DNA of 64,000 nt from Halobiforma lacisalsi AJ5 (GCF_000226975.2 NZ_CP019285.1:3410001-3474000), one strand, 5' to 3'; numbered from the stretch's first letter, positions 53,296-62,054 are shown. Numbers and translations are program-made. Notes: generated by a model not told the origin, from the letters alone.

Positions 53296-54969
53296 ATGGC
53301 ACGCGACTTTGCGGAACTGGATGACGGCAAAGCGTCCGATAGAGCGCCTACAGACGGCGGAAAAGGCAGTAATAGCTCATTACTCGGTCGTCGATCGTAC
53401 ATGAAGGTGGCCGGGGGCGTTGCGGCAGCGTCGGTCGCTGCTGGCAACGCGGCCGCAGCTGGCGGCAACGAGGAGTACGACGTGATCGAACTCGGGCCAG
53501 GTGAGACGCGAACGAAAACGCTGAGCGACGGTGAAACGTTCGAGAACGTCCTGATCGACATCACGGCTGACAACGCGTCGTTCAACATCAACGCGATGGC
53601 CGACGACTGGACGATCCGAAACGTCGGTCTCCGCGGGAACTGGGACAGTTTCGAGAAGAACCAGGTGATCGCCTGCCGAGTCAACAGCCCCGATGCCGAG
53701 GGACACATCGAGAACTTCTATTTCATGGGCAACGAGAACGACAACACGTACCCCGGGATCACCGGTATCTTCGTCTCTCCGCGCCACCGCGGCACGCTGC
53801 ACATCGATCGGGTCAACATTCAGAACTGTCCCGACAACGCGATCTACGCCAGCGCACCGGGGAACCCCGATCACCACTCGATCCCTGGGGGTAACGGTGA
53901 CGTCCACATCAGCAACTCCTTCGCCGCCGACTGTCAGGCCTCGAACTTCCGGCTCGGCACCGACGGCTCGACCCTGAAGAACTGCGTCGCCGTCGGCGGC
54001 GACCGCGGCTTCTGGGGCTTCTACAACAACCCGACGCTGATCGACTGCGACCTCTCCGGTGCGCGGGCCGGACGCGACATCCAGGCCGGCGCGGGCTGGG
54101 AGACGGGTGCGGAAGTGACCGTCGAAAACTGCCGGTTCGACGATGCTCGCGTGCGCAAATCGTCGCTCAACGCGATCCACGGCGAATCCGTCGGCTCGCC
54201 ACAGCGCTTCGAGCCATCGGACGTCGCGGGCGTTCCGCTCAGTGCGGAGGACGCCGCCTCGGGCTCGGGCTCTACCCCCGACCCGTCGCCGCCCGAAGAG
54301 CCCGACGACGAGGACCGGTCCATCGACGACGTCTGGCGCGACGACGCCGCCAACCACCTCGAGCTCGAGGCCGGTTCGGGAAGCCAGGCCGTCGAGTACC
54401 GCATTTCCGGGCTCGGTAGCGCCGAAACGGGCGAGTACGCGAACACGAACCCCGACGATCCGTACCGGGACGGTATCACGTCCGACGGCGACGAATTCGA
54501 GATCGCGGGCTATCTCGGCGGCTACGTCGACGACTTCCACGTCGACGGGGCGATCACCGCCGTCGAATCGGACGCGACCGTTACCGCCGTCGTCAACGGC
54601 CAGGAGTTCGATCTGAGCGCGCTGGAGGGTGTCGGCTCGTGGGACGAGGACGAAACCGACGGGAGCGAGGACGACGAGGGCGATGACACCGAGGGAAGCG
54701 ACGACCCCGACCGTCTCCCCCACGCCCTCGTGATCGACGGCCGCGAAGCGTCCGAACCGAGCACGTACTCGTTCACGGTCGACGGATCGGTCACGAAAGC
54801 CGAACGGATGGGTGCCTCGATCGACGACGAGGACGAGATCGAGGACGGGACGGTTCGCGGTGCCGTCGGCAACTGGCTCGACGCGTACTGGTTCGAAGGT
54901 GACATCACGGACTTCCGCCTGCTCGGTGACGCACAGGTTCACCTCGAGTACGACGCTCGAGACGAGTGA
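53296..54969 (+). CDS. Tat-exported right-handed beta-helix surface protein
   Basis: 557 residues. GRRSYMKVAGGVAAASVAAGNAAAA near residues 32-56 is a twin-arginine signal peptide with an Ala-rich cleavage site. Residues about 60-300 form a beta-helix domain (DNASFNINAMADDWTIRNVGLRG, HIDRVNIQNCPDNAIYAS, TLKNCVAVGGDRG). An acidic linker is followed by two copies of a C-terminal beta domain (about 355-445 and 475-555) ending in YWFEGDITDFRLLGDAQVHLEYD. Pectate-lyase-like folds bind or cleave polysaccharides; no catalytic residues can be assigned. It may bind the surface glycan. Confidence 0.8.
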   Translation: MARDFAELDDGKASDRAPTDGGKGSNSSLLGRRSYMKVAGGVAAASVAAGNAAAAGGNEEYDVIELGPGETRTKTLSDGETFENVLIDITADNASFNINAMADDWTIRNVGLRGNWDSFEKNQVIACRVNSPDAEGHIENFYFMGNENDNTYPGITGIFVSPRHRGTLHIDRVNIQNCPDNAIYASAPGNPDHHSIPGGNGDVHISNSFAADCQASNFRLGTDGSTLKNCVAVGGDRGFWGFYNNPTLIDCDLSGARAGRDIQAGAGWETGAEVTVENCRFDDARVRKSSLNAIHGESVGSPQRFEPSDVAGVPLSAEDAASGSGSTPDPSPPEEPDDEDRSIDDVWRDDAANHLELEAGSGSQAVEYRISGLGSAETGEYANTNPDDPYRDGITSDGDEFEIAGYLGGYVDDFHVDGAITAVESDATVTAVVNGQEFDLSALEGVGSWDEDETDGSEDDEGDDTEGSDDPDRLPHALVIDGREASEPSTYSFTVDGSVTKAERMGASIDDEDEIEDGTVRGAVGNWLDAYWFEGDITDFRLLGDAQVHLEYDARDE

Positions 54970-55082
54970 TTCCTCCCGTACCGAACGACTCGAACCTGAA
55001 CTGACCTGACGTAATCTCACCTGACGGCCCCGCGTTCGTCTCGTTCATCACGTTCGTCTACATTTGTTAGCAAGGGCGAGTG

Positions 55083-55104
55083 CCCCGCGCCACCGTGCGT
55101 GGGG
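55083..55104 (+). repeat. Left-end hairpin with CACCGT loop
   Basis: Arms CCCCGCGC and GCGTGGGG (one wobble pair) enclose the loop CACCGT. The right-end hairpin has the same loop. Confidence 0.6.
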
Positions 55105-55169
55105 GTGAAGCCCGACACTATCCCCGACTAACCACCACGTTTAAGTATATCCAAAGGATATACGTAGGT

Positions 55170-55325
55170 ATGTCGAATCGCTTTGAAATCGACGGCGAGG
55201 AAGTTCTGGACGGTGAGGTCAAGCCGTTCGGGAACAGCGCCCACGTCACCGTCCCGAAACGCTGGCGTGGCGCAGACGTGAAAGTCGTCCGCACCTCAGA
55301 ACCGACCGAACAAGACGAAGAATGA
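55170..55325 (+). CDS. DUF2080-like small transposon-encoded protein
   Basis: 51 residues, MSNRFEIDGEEVLDGEVKPF and GNSAHVTVPKRWRGADVKVV, the AbrB-like fold of small proteins found before haloarchaeal tnpB genes. ATG 55170 is preceded by TTAAGTATAT at about 55141-55150 as TATA. Stop overlaps the tnpB ATG (ATGA). Confidence 0.75.
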   Translation: MSNRFEIDGEEVLDGEVKPFGNSAHVTVPKRWRGADVKVVRTSEPTEQDEE

Positions 55326-55954
55326 CCGACGTACAGGCTCTCGTCAAGACGCTTGACTTCCAGCTCGACATCCAGAGTGACAACGAGAGCCTGCTGTACG
55401 ACGCCTGCCTCGAAGCGCGGTCAGCGTACAACGAAACCATTCGCCTCGCCAAAGAAGGCGTGGACTGGGATGCAATCCCCGACCGCGTGGCTGACGACGC
55501 AAGTCTCGTGAAGAACACGACTCAGCGTGTCGTCGCCAAAGCACTCGGGGCGATGGAAAACTACCACGAGTACGACGACTTCGGCCAGCCGAGCCACACC
55601 AAGGACGGTGCGTACCCGCTCCGAGCAAACTACGAGGAAGGGTACAACCTGTCGACCACCGACGACGGTGACGTGGCGTTCCGAATCAGCGCGAAACCCT
55701 ACAAGCACGTCAAGGGCGTTCTCGAAGGAGACGACGCCCACCTCGACATTCTCAAGACCGCACTCACGAGTGATGAGTGGAAGATTGGGACGGCAGAAGC
55801 CCTGTTCCACGACGACAATCCCGAGTTGCACGTCAACGTCATCAACACTGAGCAGACCGTCCGAGACAAGCAGGACTCACGGACGGTTGTCGGGATGGAC
55901 GTGAACGAGGACAACGTAGCACTCACCGCGCTCTCAGCGGATGGAGTGGAGGAT

Positions 55955-55962
55955 TCATTGGT
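55955..55962 (+). repeat. 8-bp direct repeat TCATTGGT, left copy
   Basis: Identical to 56667-56674. It flanks the nested element and is the length expected of an IS1595-family target duplication. Removal of one copy and the insert restores tnpB. Confidence 0.75.
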
Positions 55963-56666
55963 CGCTCATCCCGACCAGTCGTAACTTCCAGTAGCGAGGA
56001 GTTCGTTGGTTGCTGTTGATGGACAGGGACTCGGTAGAAGTGTTCCTTCCCAATCCGGACGACTGCTACGAGCGACTCCGTCGCGCCCGATTCGGCGCGA
56101 CGGTGTCGTGTGTCTACTGCGGGGAGAGCAACCCAGTCATCAAGAAGGGGACGACGGGGAAAGGCGCTCAACAGTACCGTTGCAAGGGGTGTGAGACATA
56201 TTTCAACGACCTCACGAATTCGGTCTTCGAGCATCGGAAGTTCCCCATCGAGGAGATGTTCTACATGATCAAGGAGATGCGATCTGTGCCGACGACACAG
56301 ATCGCATCGGACTTGGAGCGGGACTACGAGGCGGTGTTGAACTTCCGCCATGATCTCCAAGAGATGTGCGGTGAACTGGACGACCTGACGCTTTCAGAGG
56401 TGTGTGAAGCTGATGAGATCTACGTGACAGCAGGCGAGAAAGGGATTGAGAAGAAAGAGGAGAGTCCGCGCAAGCGCGGACTCAAAAAAAGGGGCGAGGA
56501 AGCTTCGAGTCGGACAAACCGCCGGTCGTGACACTCGTCCGTCGGAGCGACGGACGAGTTGAATTTCTGGTTCGAGAGAATCTCGAAGATGTCGACGAGG
56601 AGATTGCCGACCGAGGCGATGAGACGGTGATTCTCTGTACCGACGACTACACGATCTACGATGACA
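55963..56666 (+). mobile_element. Truncated IS1595-type element nested in tnpB
   Basis: 704 bp between the 8-bp repeats. It encodes an IS1595-family transposase without its C-terminal third and without a normal right end. No good terminal inverted repeat pair is visible; CTCATC at the left and TCATC (reverse strand) at the right are a weak match. Confidence 0.65.
56019..56666 (+). pseudogene. IS1595-family transposase, frameshifted and truncated
   Basis: The N-terminal part has two zinc-binding pairs (CVYCGESN and CKGCETYF) and the start of the DDE domain (SEVCEADEIYV, Asp). The frame must slip by -1 at A7 (56484-56490) to continue as GRGSFESDKPPVVTLVRR, then CTDDYTIYDD. It ends at the tnpB junction, missing the last catalytic residues. 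A poly-A slip or a single-base loss are both possible. Confidence 0.7.
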
Positions 56667-56674
56667 TCATTGGT
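56667..56674 (+). repeat. 8-bp direct repeat TCATTGGT, right copy
   Basis: Partner of 55955-55962. Confidence 0.75.
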
Positions 56675-57320
56675 TATCGACTTTCCCGAAATCAAGTTCG
56701 AGCGTCACCGCTACTTCACGATGCGGAAGCGCGTGCAGAACACGGGGAAGGAGAGTATCCACGACGCGCTCGAAGGGCGTGAGGAACGGTTCGTCCGTGA
56801 CCGGCTCCACAAGGTGTCTCGACACATCGTGGAGTGGGGTCAGCGGTTCGAGAAGCCGTGCATTGTCTTTGAAGACCTCAAAGAGATGCGCGACAGTATC
56901 GACTACGGCACGCGGATGAATCGGCGCTTGCACCACCTCCCGTTCCGCGCCCTTCAGTTCTATACGTCGTACAAGGCTGCGTTCGAGGGAATCCCGACTA
57001 GGTGGATTGACCCGTACAAGACGAGTCAACGGTGTCCGCTGTGCGGGCACGCCGAGCGTGCGAATCGGAACAAGAAGCGGTTCAAGTGCCGATCGTGTTC
57101 CCACCAAGACCACAGTGACCGTGGTGCAAGCGTCAACATCGCCGTGAAAGGCATCGAGAAGCATCAGGATTGGAATGTGCCTGCTCTCAACAACCTCCCC
57201 ACTGTTCGGAAGGTGCGACGGCAGGCATCGGGGGCCGTGGACGCCCCGACCGTGACCCACGACACTGTCCGAGGCTATCAGACCGATGGTGTCGCGGGAG
57301 TGTCTGACTAATCCACGGGA

Positions 57321-57346
57321 AGCCACGGGCCACCGTGCCCGTGGCT
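57321..57346 (+). ncRNA. Right-end hairpin, likely 3' end of the TnpB guide RNA
   Basis: Perfect 10-base arms AGCCACGGGC and GCCCGTGGCT around loop CACCGT. In IS200/IS605 elements the right end encodes the guide RNA (reRNA/omegaRNA) overlapping the tnpB 3' end. The RNA itself is inferred from family knowledge; the hairpin is seen. Confidence 0.55.
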
Positions 57347-57437
57347 GTTCACTGGCGCGAAAACGGCCGTCTCGAGCCCGGTTCCGTACCGGCGATTCCT
57401 GTGGCCCGGGTACCCGGGCGGGAACTGACCGACGGAG

Positions 57438-58673
57438 TTACAGCGCTTCGATGCGGCTGACGTCCGCCGCAGCCTCGTGTATGCGTGTTCTCTCGCGTTC
57501 CCACTCGAGGTGTTCGTCGACGAGTTCCCGTCCGATCCGCTCGAGTTCCGGTATCGACCGTTCCTCCCAGGAGTCGTCGTGCCTGACTTCGACCTTTTCT
57601 CCCGACTCCCGCCACTCGTATCGCCAGCGGGTTCCGCGTACGGCGACGGCCGGATCGTAGTTCCGACCCCGAACCGTCGGCTCGAGGACGTGTTCGTAGG
57701 AGCCATCGGTCGCCAGCGCCGTCAGCAACTCCGGCATCCGCCGCAGCGACACGGGACGTTCGACGTTCGCCGACGGGCCGTTTGCGACGACGAACGGGAC
57801 GTGCAGGGCGGTCTCCGAGACCTTCGATCCGTGTCCGTAGACGCCGTTCTCGCCGAACTCCTCGCCGTGATCGCCGACGACCGCGATCAGGGGGTCGCCG
57901 TCGACGTCGTCGACGAACTGCTCGAGGAACGCGTCCGTGTACCGGATCGAATCGTCGTAGGTGCGGACGAGGACGTCGTGAAACGGCGACTGGAGCGGCA
58001 GATCGAGGTTCTCGAGGAACAGCGATCCGTTCGCCGGATACGTCAACAGCCGCGAGTGAGTCCGATACTCGTCCGGCGGGAGGTAGGGCATGTGGACGTC
58101 GACGAGGAAGATCCACAGGAAATACGGGGACTCGACGTCCTCGACCCACTCGAGGATCCCCTCGTAGAGCCGCTCCCACGACATGAACATGTTCTGATCC
58201 TGCCACCAGTTGAGGATCGGTGCGACGACCAGGTTCGCGACGCCGCCGTTCCGGCGGTCGTCCATCAACTCGCTCGTAGCGTTCTCGTCCATCGTATCGA
58301 CGAAGTGATCGAAGTCCCGATCGAAGTCGAAGTACCGGGACGTCCAGGGGTTGGCAGTGAAGCCGGCCGTCTCGTAGCCCAGTTCGCGGAACCGCTCCGG
58401 GAGCGTGTGTCGCGTCCACATATGTCGCTGGATGTCCGGCATGACCTCGTCGGCGTCCCACTCGCGGTCCGGGTTCGGGTAGTGCCCCGTGAACATGGTC
58501 GTCACGGAGCTGTTCGTCTCAGGAGCGGGAGCGATGGCGTTCTCGAACACGAGCCCCTCCTCGGCGAGATCGTCGAGCGTCGGCGTAACGTCCTCGTCGT
58601 ACCCCATGAAGCCACAGTGGTCGGCCCGGAGACTGTCGACGGTTATCAGTACCACGTCCTCGCTGTCGGTCAT
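57438..58673 (-). CDS. Sulfatase-like hydrolase
   Basis: 411 residues. VVLITVDSLRADHCGFMGYDEDVTPTLD is the sulfatase N-terminal metal motif, APAPETNSSVTTMFTGHYP holds the nucleophile region (Ser/Thr, not the usual Cys), and AVVGDHGEEFGE is the Asp-His motif. It belongs to the alkaline phosphatase superfamily but not to the NPP-type enzymes elsewhere here, and lacks the LGYL tail. It may hydrolyse or transfer a sulfate or phosphate ester on the surface glycan. No signal peptide. ATG 58673 is 26 bases after ATAACTAAA. Confidence 0.86.
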   Translation of the reverse strand: MTDSEDVVLITVDSLRADHCGFMGYDEDVTPTLDDLAEEGLVFENAIAPAPETNSSVTTMFTGHYPNPDREWDADEVMPDIQRHMWTRHTLPERFRELGYETAGFTANPWTSRYFDFDRDFDHFVDTMDENATSELMDDRRNGGVANLVVAPILNWWQDQNMFMSWERLYEGILEWVEDVESPYFLWIFLVDVHMPYLPPDEYRTHSRLLTYPANGSLFLENLDLPLQSPFHDVLVRTYDDSIRYTDAFLEQFVDDVDGDPLIAVVGDHGEEFGENGVYGHGSKVSETALHVPFVVANGPSANVERPVSLRRMPELLTALATDGSYEHVLEPTVRGRNYDPAVAVRGTRWRYEWRESGEKVEVRHDDSWEERSIPELERIGRELVDEHLEWERERTRIHEAAADVSRIEAL

Positions 58674-58699
58674 CGGGCTGTGAAATTCGTTACAGCGGA

Positions 58700-58708
58700 T
58701 TTAGTTAT
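58700..58708 (-). promoter_or_regulatory. ATAACTAAA element, 26 bases before ATG 58673
   Basis: Variant of the element at the standard position. Confidence 0.5.
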
Positions 58709-58747
58709 AGGACGGCTGTCAGGCCGTCGGCCGATAGAAGCGAACAC

Positions 58748-58756
58748 ATAACAATT
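58748..58756 (+). promoter_or_regulatory. ATAACAATT element, 27 bases before ATG 58784
   Basis: One of the more AT-rich variants; divergent from the sulfatase promoter 40 bases away. Confidence 0.45.
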
Positions 58757-58783
58757 CGATTGACACTCATAGAGGGGAGTACG

Positions 58784-59068
58784 ATGGGCCGAAACGACGC
58801 GGACCGAACGTCATCGTACGTCACGTCGACGACGGTCGAACTACCGACGACGGTCGTAGAGGGCATCGAATCGCGACTCGACCACAGCGAGTTCGACACC
58901 GTCGACGAGTACGCCGCGTATGCACTCGAGGAGGTCCTCGCTCGCCTCGACGAGCCGATCGACGGCGGTGACGAGGGTGTGAACGCGGACGCGGACGCGG
59001 ACGCGGGTGACACCGTCGAGAAAGCCGATGTCGAAGCGCGGCTGAAATCGCTTGGATATCTGGACTGA
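58784..59068 (+). CDS. Small ribbon-helix-helix-like protein with LGYL tail
   Basis: 94 residues from ATG 58784. TSTTVELPTTVVEGIESRL and TVDEYAAYALEEVLARLD give a strand and two helices like CopG/RHH proteins. An Asp/Ala repeat (NADADADAG) is followed by KADVEARLKSLGYLD, the same tail as the four phosphodiesterases. Codon pattern is normal. It lies between a divergent sulfatase and a convergent ATP-grasp gene. It may regulate or bind the phosphodiesterases; that is inference. Confidence 0.7.
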   Translation: MGRNDADRTSSYVTSTTVELPTTVVEGIESRLDHSEFDTVDEYAAYALEEVLARLDEPIDGGDEGVNADADADAGDTVEKADVEARLKSLGYLD

Positions 59069-59112
59069 ACTCGTCGACCACACGTAGAGAGTACGAAAAA
59101 CGAAACGATCGG

Positions 59113-60375
59113 CTACTTGTACGCGTCGTAGGCGTCGAGCATGTCGCGGACGAACGGCCGCATGTCCGTGACGCTCGCGCAGTCGAACCGGGGATGTTCG
59201 ACGATCGAGTGGGCGATCTCGCCGACCGCCGACCAGAAGGACGGTTTCTCGGCCAGTTCGACGTCATCGACGAGGATCGACCGTAGATACAGGAGTTCGC
59301 CACGCAACAGGTGGCCGGCCAGCCCCGCCTCGTACTCGTGGTCGATCTCCTCTCGTTTCCCGTTCGCGAGCTGCCAGTAGTAGTAGGGGAAATCCGCGCC
59401 CGCCTGGACGGAGAACGGGAGCGACGACCAGAACCGCGGGTTGATCTCCATGAGTTTGAACTCTCCCGTCTCGTCGTCCCGCAGGAACTCGACCATCGCC
59501 AGTCCGTGCCACTCGAGGTGGTCCAGCAGGTCCCGGCCCGCTTCCTCGAGGGCCGGGATTCGGACCGACTCCCGGAACGAACTCGCACCGCCGGCGTAAC
59601 TGTAGCCCCGGAGCTGTCGGTGCTGGAAGGTCGCCACCGGCTCCCCGTGGTCGTACAGCGCGAAGAACCCGTACTCCTCGGTCGTGGGAACGTACTCCTG
59701 GAGCAGGGGGACGTGGTTCATCTCCTGCCGGAGGCGGTCGACGTCAGGTTCGACGCCCGATGGGAGGTACTCGGTCTTGGGCGGATCGAGGTACTCCGCC
59801 GGCGTACAGCGGTCGACGTACTCGTCGACGAGGATCGAGTACCGTGCCTTGACGATCCACTCGCGGTCCCAGTCCCAGTCGTCAGTCGAGTCCAGTAACG
59901 CGGTGTCGGGGACGGAGACACCGGCGGTCTCCGCGGCGTCGAACAACTGCACCCGGTCCTGGACGGCCGCGAGCGTCTCGAGGTCGGGCCACGGTGTGCT
60001 CACGTAGCCGTCGAACTCGTCTTTGTACTTCGCCAGCACGTAGACATCGACGTCCCGCACCGGAATGATCGTCCGCACGTCGGGCCGCATCGCGACCGAC
60101 AGCAGTGCGTCCTTGTACGCGATCAGGTTCTCGTGGGGGGACGGCACCGGGACCGTCTCGTCGCAGTACCTCGAGCGGGTCGCAGGAATCCCGTCGCGTT
60201 CGGCCAGCGCGATCGTTCGCACGTCGGTGCCGTCCCGCCCTCCGAGCGATCGGAAACACGCGAGGGTGCTCGGAGCCGTGATCGCGGGCACCGCGACCGA
60301 GGAGTCGGCCCAGTCGTCCGCAACGGCCATCGGTTCGCCGTCCGCGTCGATCGTTCCCTCGCCGGCTTTAGCCAT
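59113..60375 (-). CDS. ATP-grasp ligase (carbamoyl-phosphate-synthase-like)
   Basis: 420 residues from ATG 60375. VPAITAPSTLACFRSLGGRDG is the first domain, WIVKARYSILVDEY and VPLLQEYVPTTEEYGFFALYD the ATP-grasp core, and FKLMEINPRFWSSLPFSVQAGADFPYYYW the Mg-ATP binding motif (EINPRF). The family joins a carboxylate to an amine or thiol with ATP. It probably decorates a glycan or lipid intermediate. ATG 60459 would add 28 residues with poor composition; ATG 60375 has GAAGGTGGTC upstream and a leader ORF overlapping it. Confidence 0.85.
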   Translation of the reverse strand: MAKAGEGTIDADGEPMAVADDWADSSVAVPAITAPSTLACFRSLGGRDGTDVRTIALAERDGIPATRSRYCDETVPVPSPHENLIAYKDALLSVAMRPDVRTIIPVRDVDVYVLAKYKDEFDGYVSTPWPDLETLAAVQDRVQLFDAAETAGVSVPDTALLDSTDDWDWDREWIVKARYSILVDEYVDRCTPAEYLDPPKTEYLPSGVEPDVDRLRQEMNHVPLLQEYVPTTEEYGFFALYDHGEPVATFQHRQLRGYSYAGGASSFRESVRIPALEEAGRDLLDHLEWHGLAMVEFLRDDETGEFKLMEINPRFWSSLPFSVQAGADFPYYYWQLANGKREEIDHEYEAGLAGHLLRGELLYLRSILVDDVELAEKPSFWSAVGEIAHSIVEHPRFDCASVTDMRPFVRDMLDAYDAYK

Positions 60376-60499
60376 CGAGACCACCTTCGACTCCGGTGCC
60401 GTGTTGCGTCCGAACGGAGGCCGCCCCGGCGACTCGCGGTCCCATCCGAGACGAACCATCCGCTCGAGGCCGGCGCGATCCCGCGTCGTCGTCGATCAT
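60368..60499 (-). CDS. 43-residue leader ORF before the ATP-grasp gene
   Basis: ATG 60499 opens a frame starting MIDDDAGSRRPRADGSSRM that stops at TAA, overlapping ATG 60375 by a few bases. It starts 24 bases after TTAACTAAC, a weak variant of the element. If ATG 60459 is the true start of the ligase, this leader would overlap it more extensively. Confidence 0.3.
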   Translation of the reverse strand: MIDDDAGSRRPRADGSSRMGPRVAGAASVRTQHGTGVEGGLDG

Positions 60500-60722
60500 G
60501 ACAGGTCATATCGGATTCTGAACGTTAGTTAACAACGGAGTAACCCGTCGTCGCCGGCTGCCGCTCGGTCCGGACCGCAAATCGGGCTGGGACGAGCGTT
60601 TTTGGAGTCCGCGGTAGGAACCGCCTAGACGAAACGGCCCGAGTAACTGTATTCATACTTAACAAATCAACCTCTGTAACAGGAGGTACCGATCCGAGCG
60701 CCGTACCGAAGACCGAACTACT

Positions 60723-60890
60723 ATGACGCGCATCGATCGAACGGCGGCGACGATGACCGGCGGCCGACGGCGACGGGGCTTCTTCTTTCCCGTCGCCGCG
60801 AACCGAACCGAACCGAGCAGCGGTCGCGAAACCGGCACTGGAGCCGGAACCGTCACACGCCCGGCCGATTTCGGCCGGAGGGAACCGTAG
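60723..60890 (+). CDS. 55-residue ORF ending just before the deacetylase
   Basis: ATG 60723 begins MTRIDRTAATMTGGRRRRGF and the TAG ends one base before ATG 60892. A TTAACAAAT element lies 54 bases upstream. AGGAGGT at 60681-60687 has no start codon at a useful distance. Arg-rich composition makes translation doubtful; position suggests a leader role. Confidence 0.3.
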   Translation: MTRIDRTAATMTGGRRRRGFFFPVAANRTEPSSGRETGTGAGTVTRPADFGRREP

Positions 60891-60891
60891 T

Positions 60892-61971
60892 ATGGGGCGT
60901 GTCGTCCTCTCCATCGACGCCGAACTCGCGTGGGGGTTCCACGACCTCGAGGACCCACCCCAGCGACGGATCGACCGCGCCCGACTCGGGTGGCGGCGGC
61001 TGGTCGAGTGGCTGGACGCCTACGAGGTGCCGGCCACCTGGGCCGTGGTCGGCCACCTCTTCCTCGAGGACTGTGATGGGCACCACTCGTCCCACCCGGC
61101 GGCCGACGATGGCTGGTTCGCCCCGGATCCCGGCGGAACCGGCGCGGACTGCGACCGCTGGTTCGGCCCCGACCTGATCGACCGCATCGAGGACGCCGAC
61201 GTCGACCACGAGATCGGTTGTCACTCCTTCTCGCACGTCCTGTTCGACGGCGAGACGACGGACCGTGCGGTCGCCGCGGCCGAACTCGAGGCCTGTCGCG
61301 AGGTCGCCCGGGATCGAGGGATCGACCTCGAGTCGTTCGTGTTCCCGCGCAACGTCGTCGGGCACCGTGACGTCCTCGTAGAGTACGACGTCACCTGCTA
61401 CCGCGGACGGGGTCCCTCGCGGTGGTACGATCGGCCGTGGCTGTACCCCGTCGGCAAGTTCGCCAGCTACTCCGTCGGCCGGACGCCGCCCCCGCTGGTC
61501 GAGCCGACGGTCGACGAGGGCGGGCTCGTCGACGTTCCCGGCTCGCTGTGTCTATTCTCCTTCGAGGGGATGGCCCGATCGCTCGTCGAGCCGATCGCCG
61601 GGGACCCCGTCGTCCGGAAAGCGAAACGCGGGATCGACGCGGCGGCCGCGGCAAACGGCGACGAGATCTGTCACCTCTGGCTCCACCCCAACGACCTCAC
61701 GACGCCCCGTAACGTCCGGCGGCTCCGGCGAATCCTCGAGTACCTCGACCAGCGTCGCCGGGAGACCGACCTACGTGTCGAGACGATGGCCGAGGTCGCG
61801 AGGAACGTACTGGACGCGCCGGCGGAACCGGCGACCGAACGGGATCTCGGAGAACGCGGGTTCGAGCTGGAACCGGAGCCGGAGCCGGACCCCGAAGCGC
61901 CGCTGGTTCGCTCCGATCGCGGGCAGAGCGACGCCGACGCGCCTGTTGCCTCGGAGCTACGGAACCGGTAG
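60892..61971 (+). CDS. Polysaccharide deacetylase (NodB-like), paralogue 2
   Basis: 359 residues. LSIDAELAWGFHDLEDPP (NodB Asp) and DHEIGCHSFSHVLF (His-x-x-x-His) match the paralogue at 5619, as do YEVPATWAVVGHLF and FPRNVVGHRD. It is about 40 residues longer, with an extra stretch (RGRGPSRWYDRPWLYPVGKF) in the middle and an acidic Pro/Glu-rich C-terminus. 128 bases later is the NPP paralogue 4, mirroring the pair at 3646-6581. Probably cytoplasmic. Confidence 0.86.
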   Translation: MGRVVLSIDAELAWGFHDLEDPPQRRIDRARLGWRRLVEWLDAYEVPATWAVVGHLFLEDCDGHHSSHPAADDGWFAPDPGGTGADCDRWFGPDLIDRIEDADVDHEIGCHSFSHVLFDGETTDRAVAAAELEACREVARDRGIDLESFVFPRNVVGHRDVLVEYDVTCYRGRGPSRWYDRPWLYPVGKFASYSVGRTPPPLVEPTVDEGGLVDVPGSLCLFSFEGMARSLVEPIAGDPVVRKAKRGIDAAAAANGDEICHLWLHPNDLTTPRNVRRLRRILEYLDQRRRETDLRVETMAEVARNVLDAPAEPATERDLGERGFELEPEPEPDPEAPLVRSDRGQSDADAPVASELRNR

Positions 61972-62054
61972 TCAGTCCGATCTCGGAGGAGCGAGGAGCG
62001 AGGAGCGGGTGGGTTCGTCCCGTTACTCCCTTGCTGTGAGCGGTAACCCCGGCC

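Larger units (their letters stand above)
55322..57311 (+). pseudogene. tnpB: TnpB (RuvC-type RNA-guided nuclease) split by an insertion
   Basis: The two halves are 55322-55954 and 56667-57311. Joining them gives 425 residues in one frame, as expected for TnpB. The RuvC residues are D193 (GMDVNEDN), E280 (VFEDL) and D362 (DRGASVNIA), and zinc ligands C334, C337, C352, C355 are intact. The insertion separates D193 from the other two, so the protein cannot be made as it stands. The right half alone has an ATG at 56661 but lacks the first catalytic Asp. Confidence 0.85.
55075..57350 (+). mobile_element. IS1341-type (IS200/IS605 family, tnpA-less) element with nested insertion
   Basis: The element contains a DUF2080-like small gene, tnpB and terminal hairpins at both ends, with no tnpA. 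Boundaries are estimated from the hairpins (55083-55104 and 57321-57346), not from a matched empty site. A ~704-bp remnant of another element lies inside tnpB. Confidence 0.75.

Noticed and set aside
56661-57311. Independent short TnpB gene from ATG 56661
   Set aside because: Its first two codons come from the inserted element. It lacks the first RuvC Asp and is only the right half of the split tnpB.
60681-60687. AGGAGGT as a Shine-Dalgarno site
   Set aside because: No ATG, GTG or TTG follows at 5-12 bases, so it is probably fortuitous.
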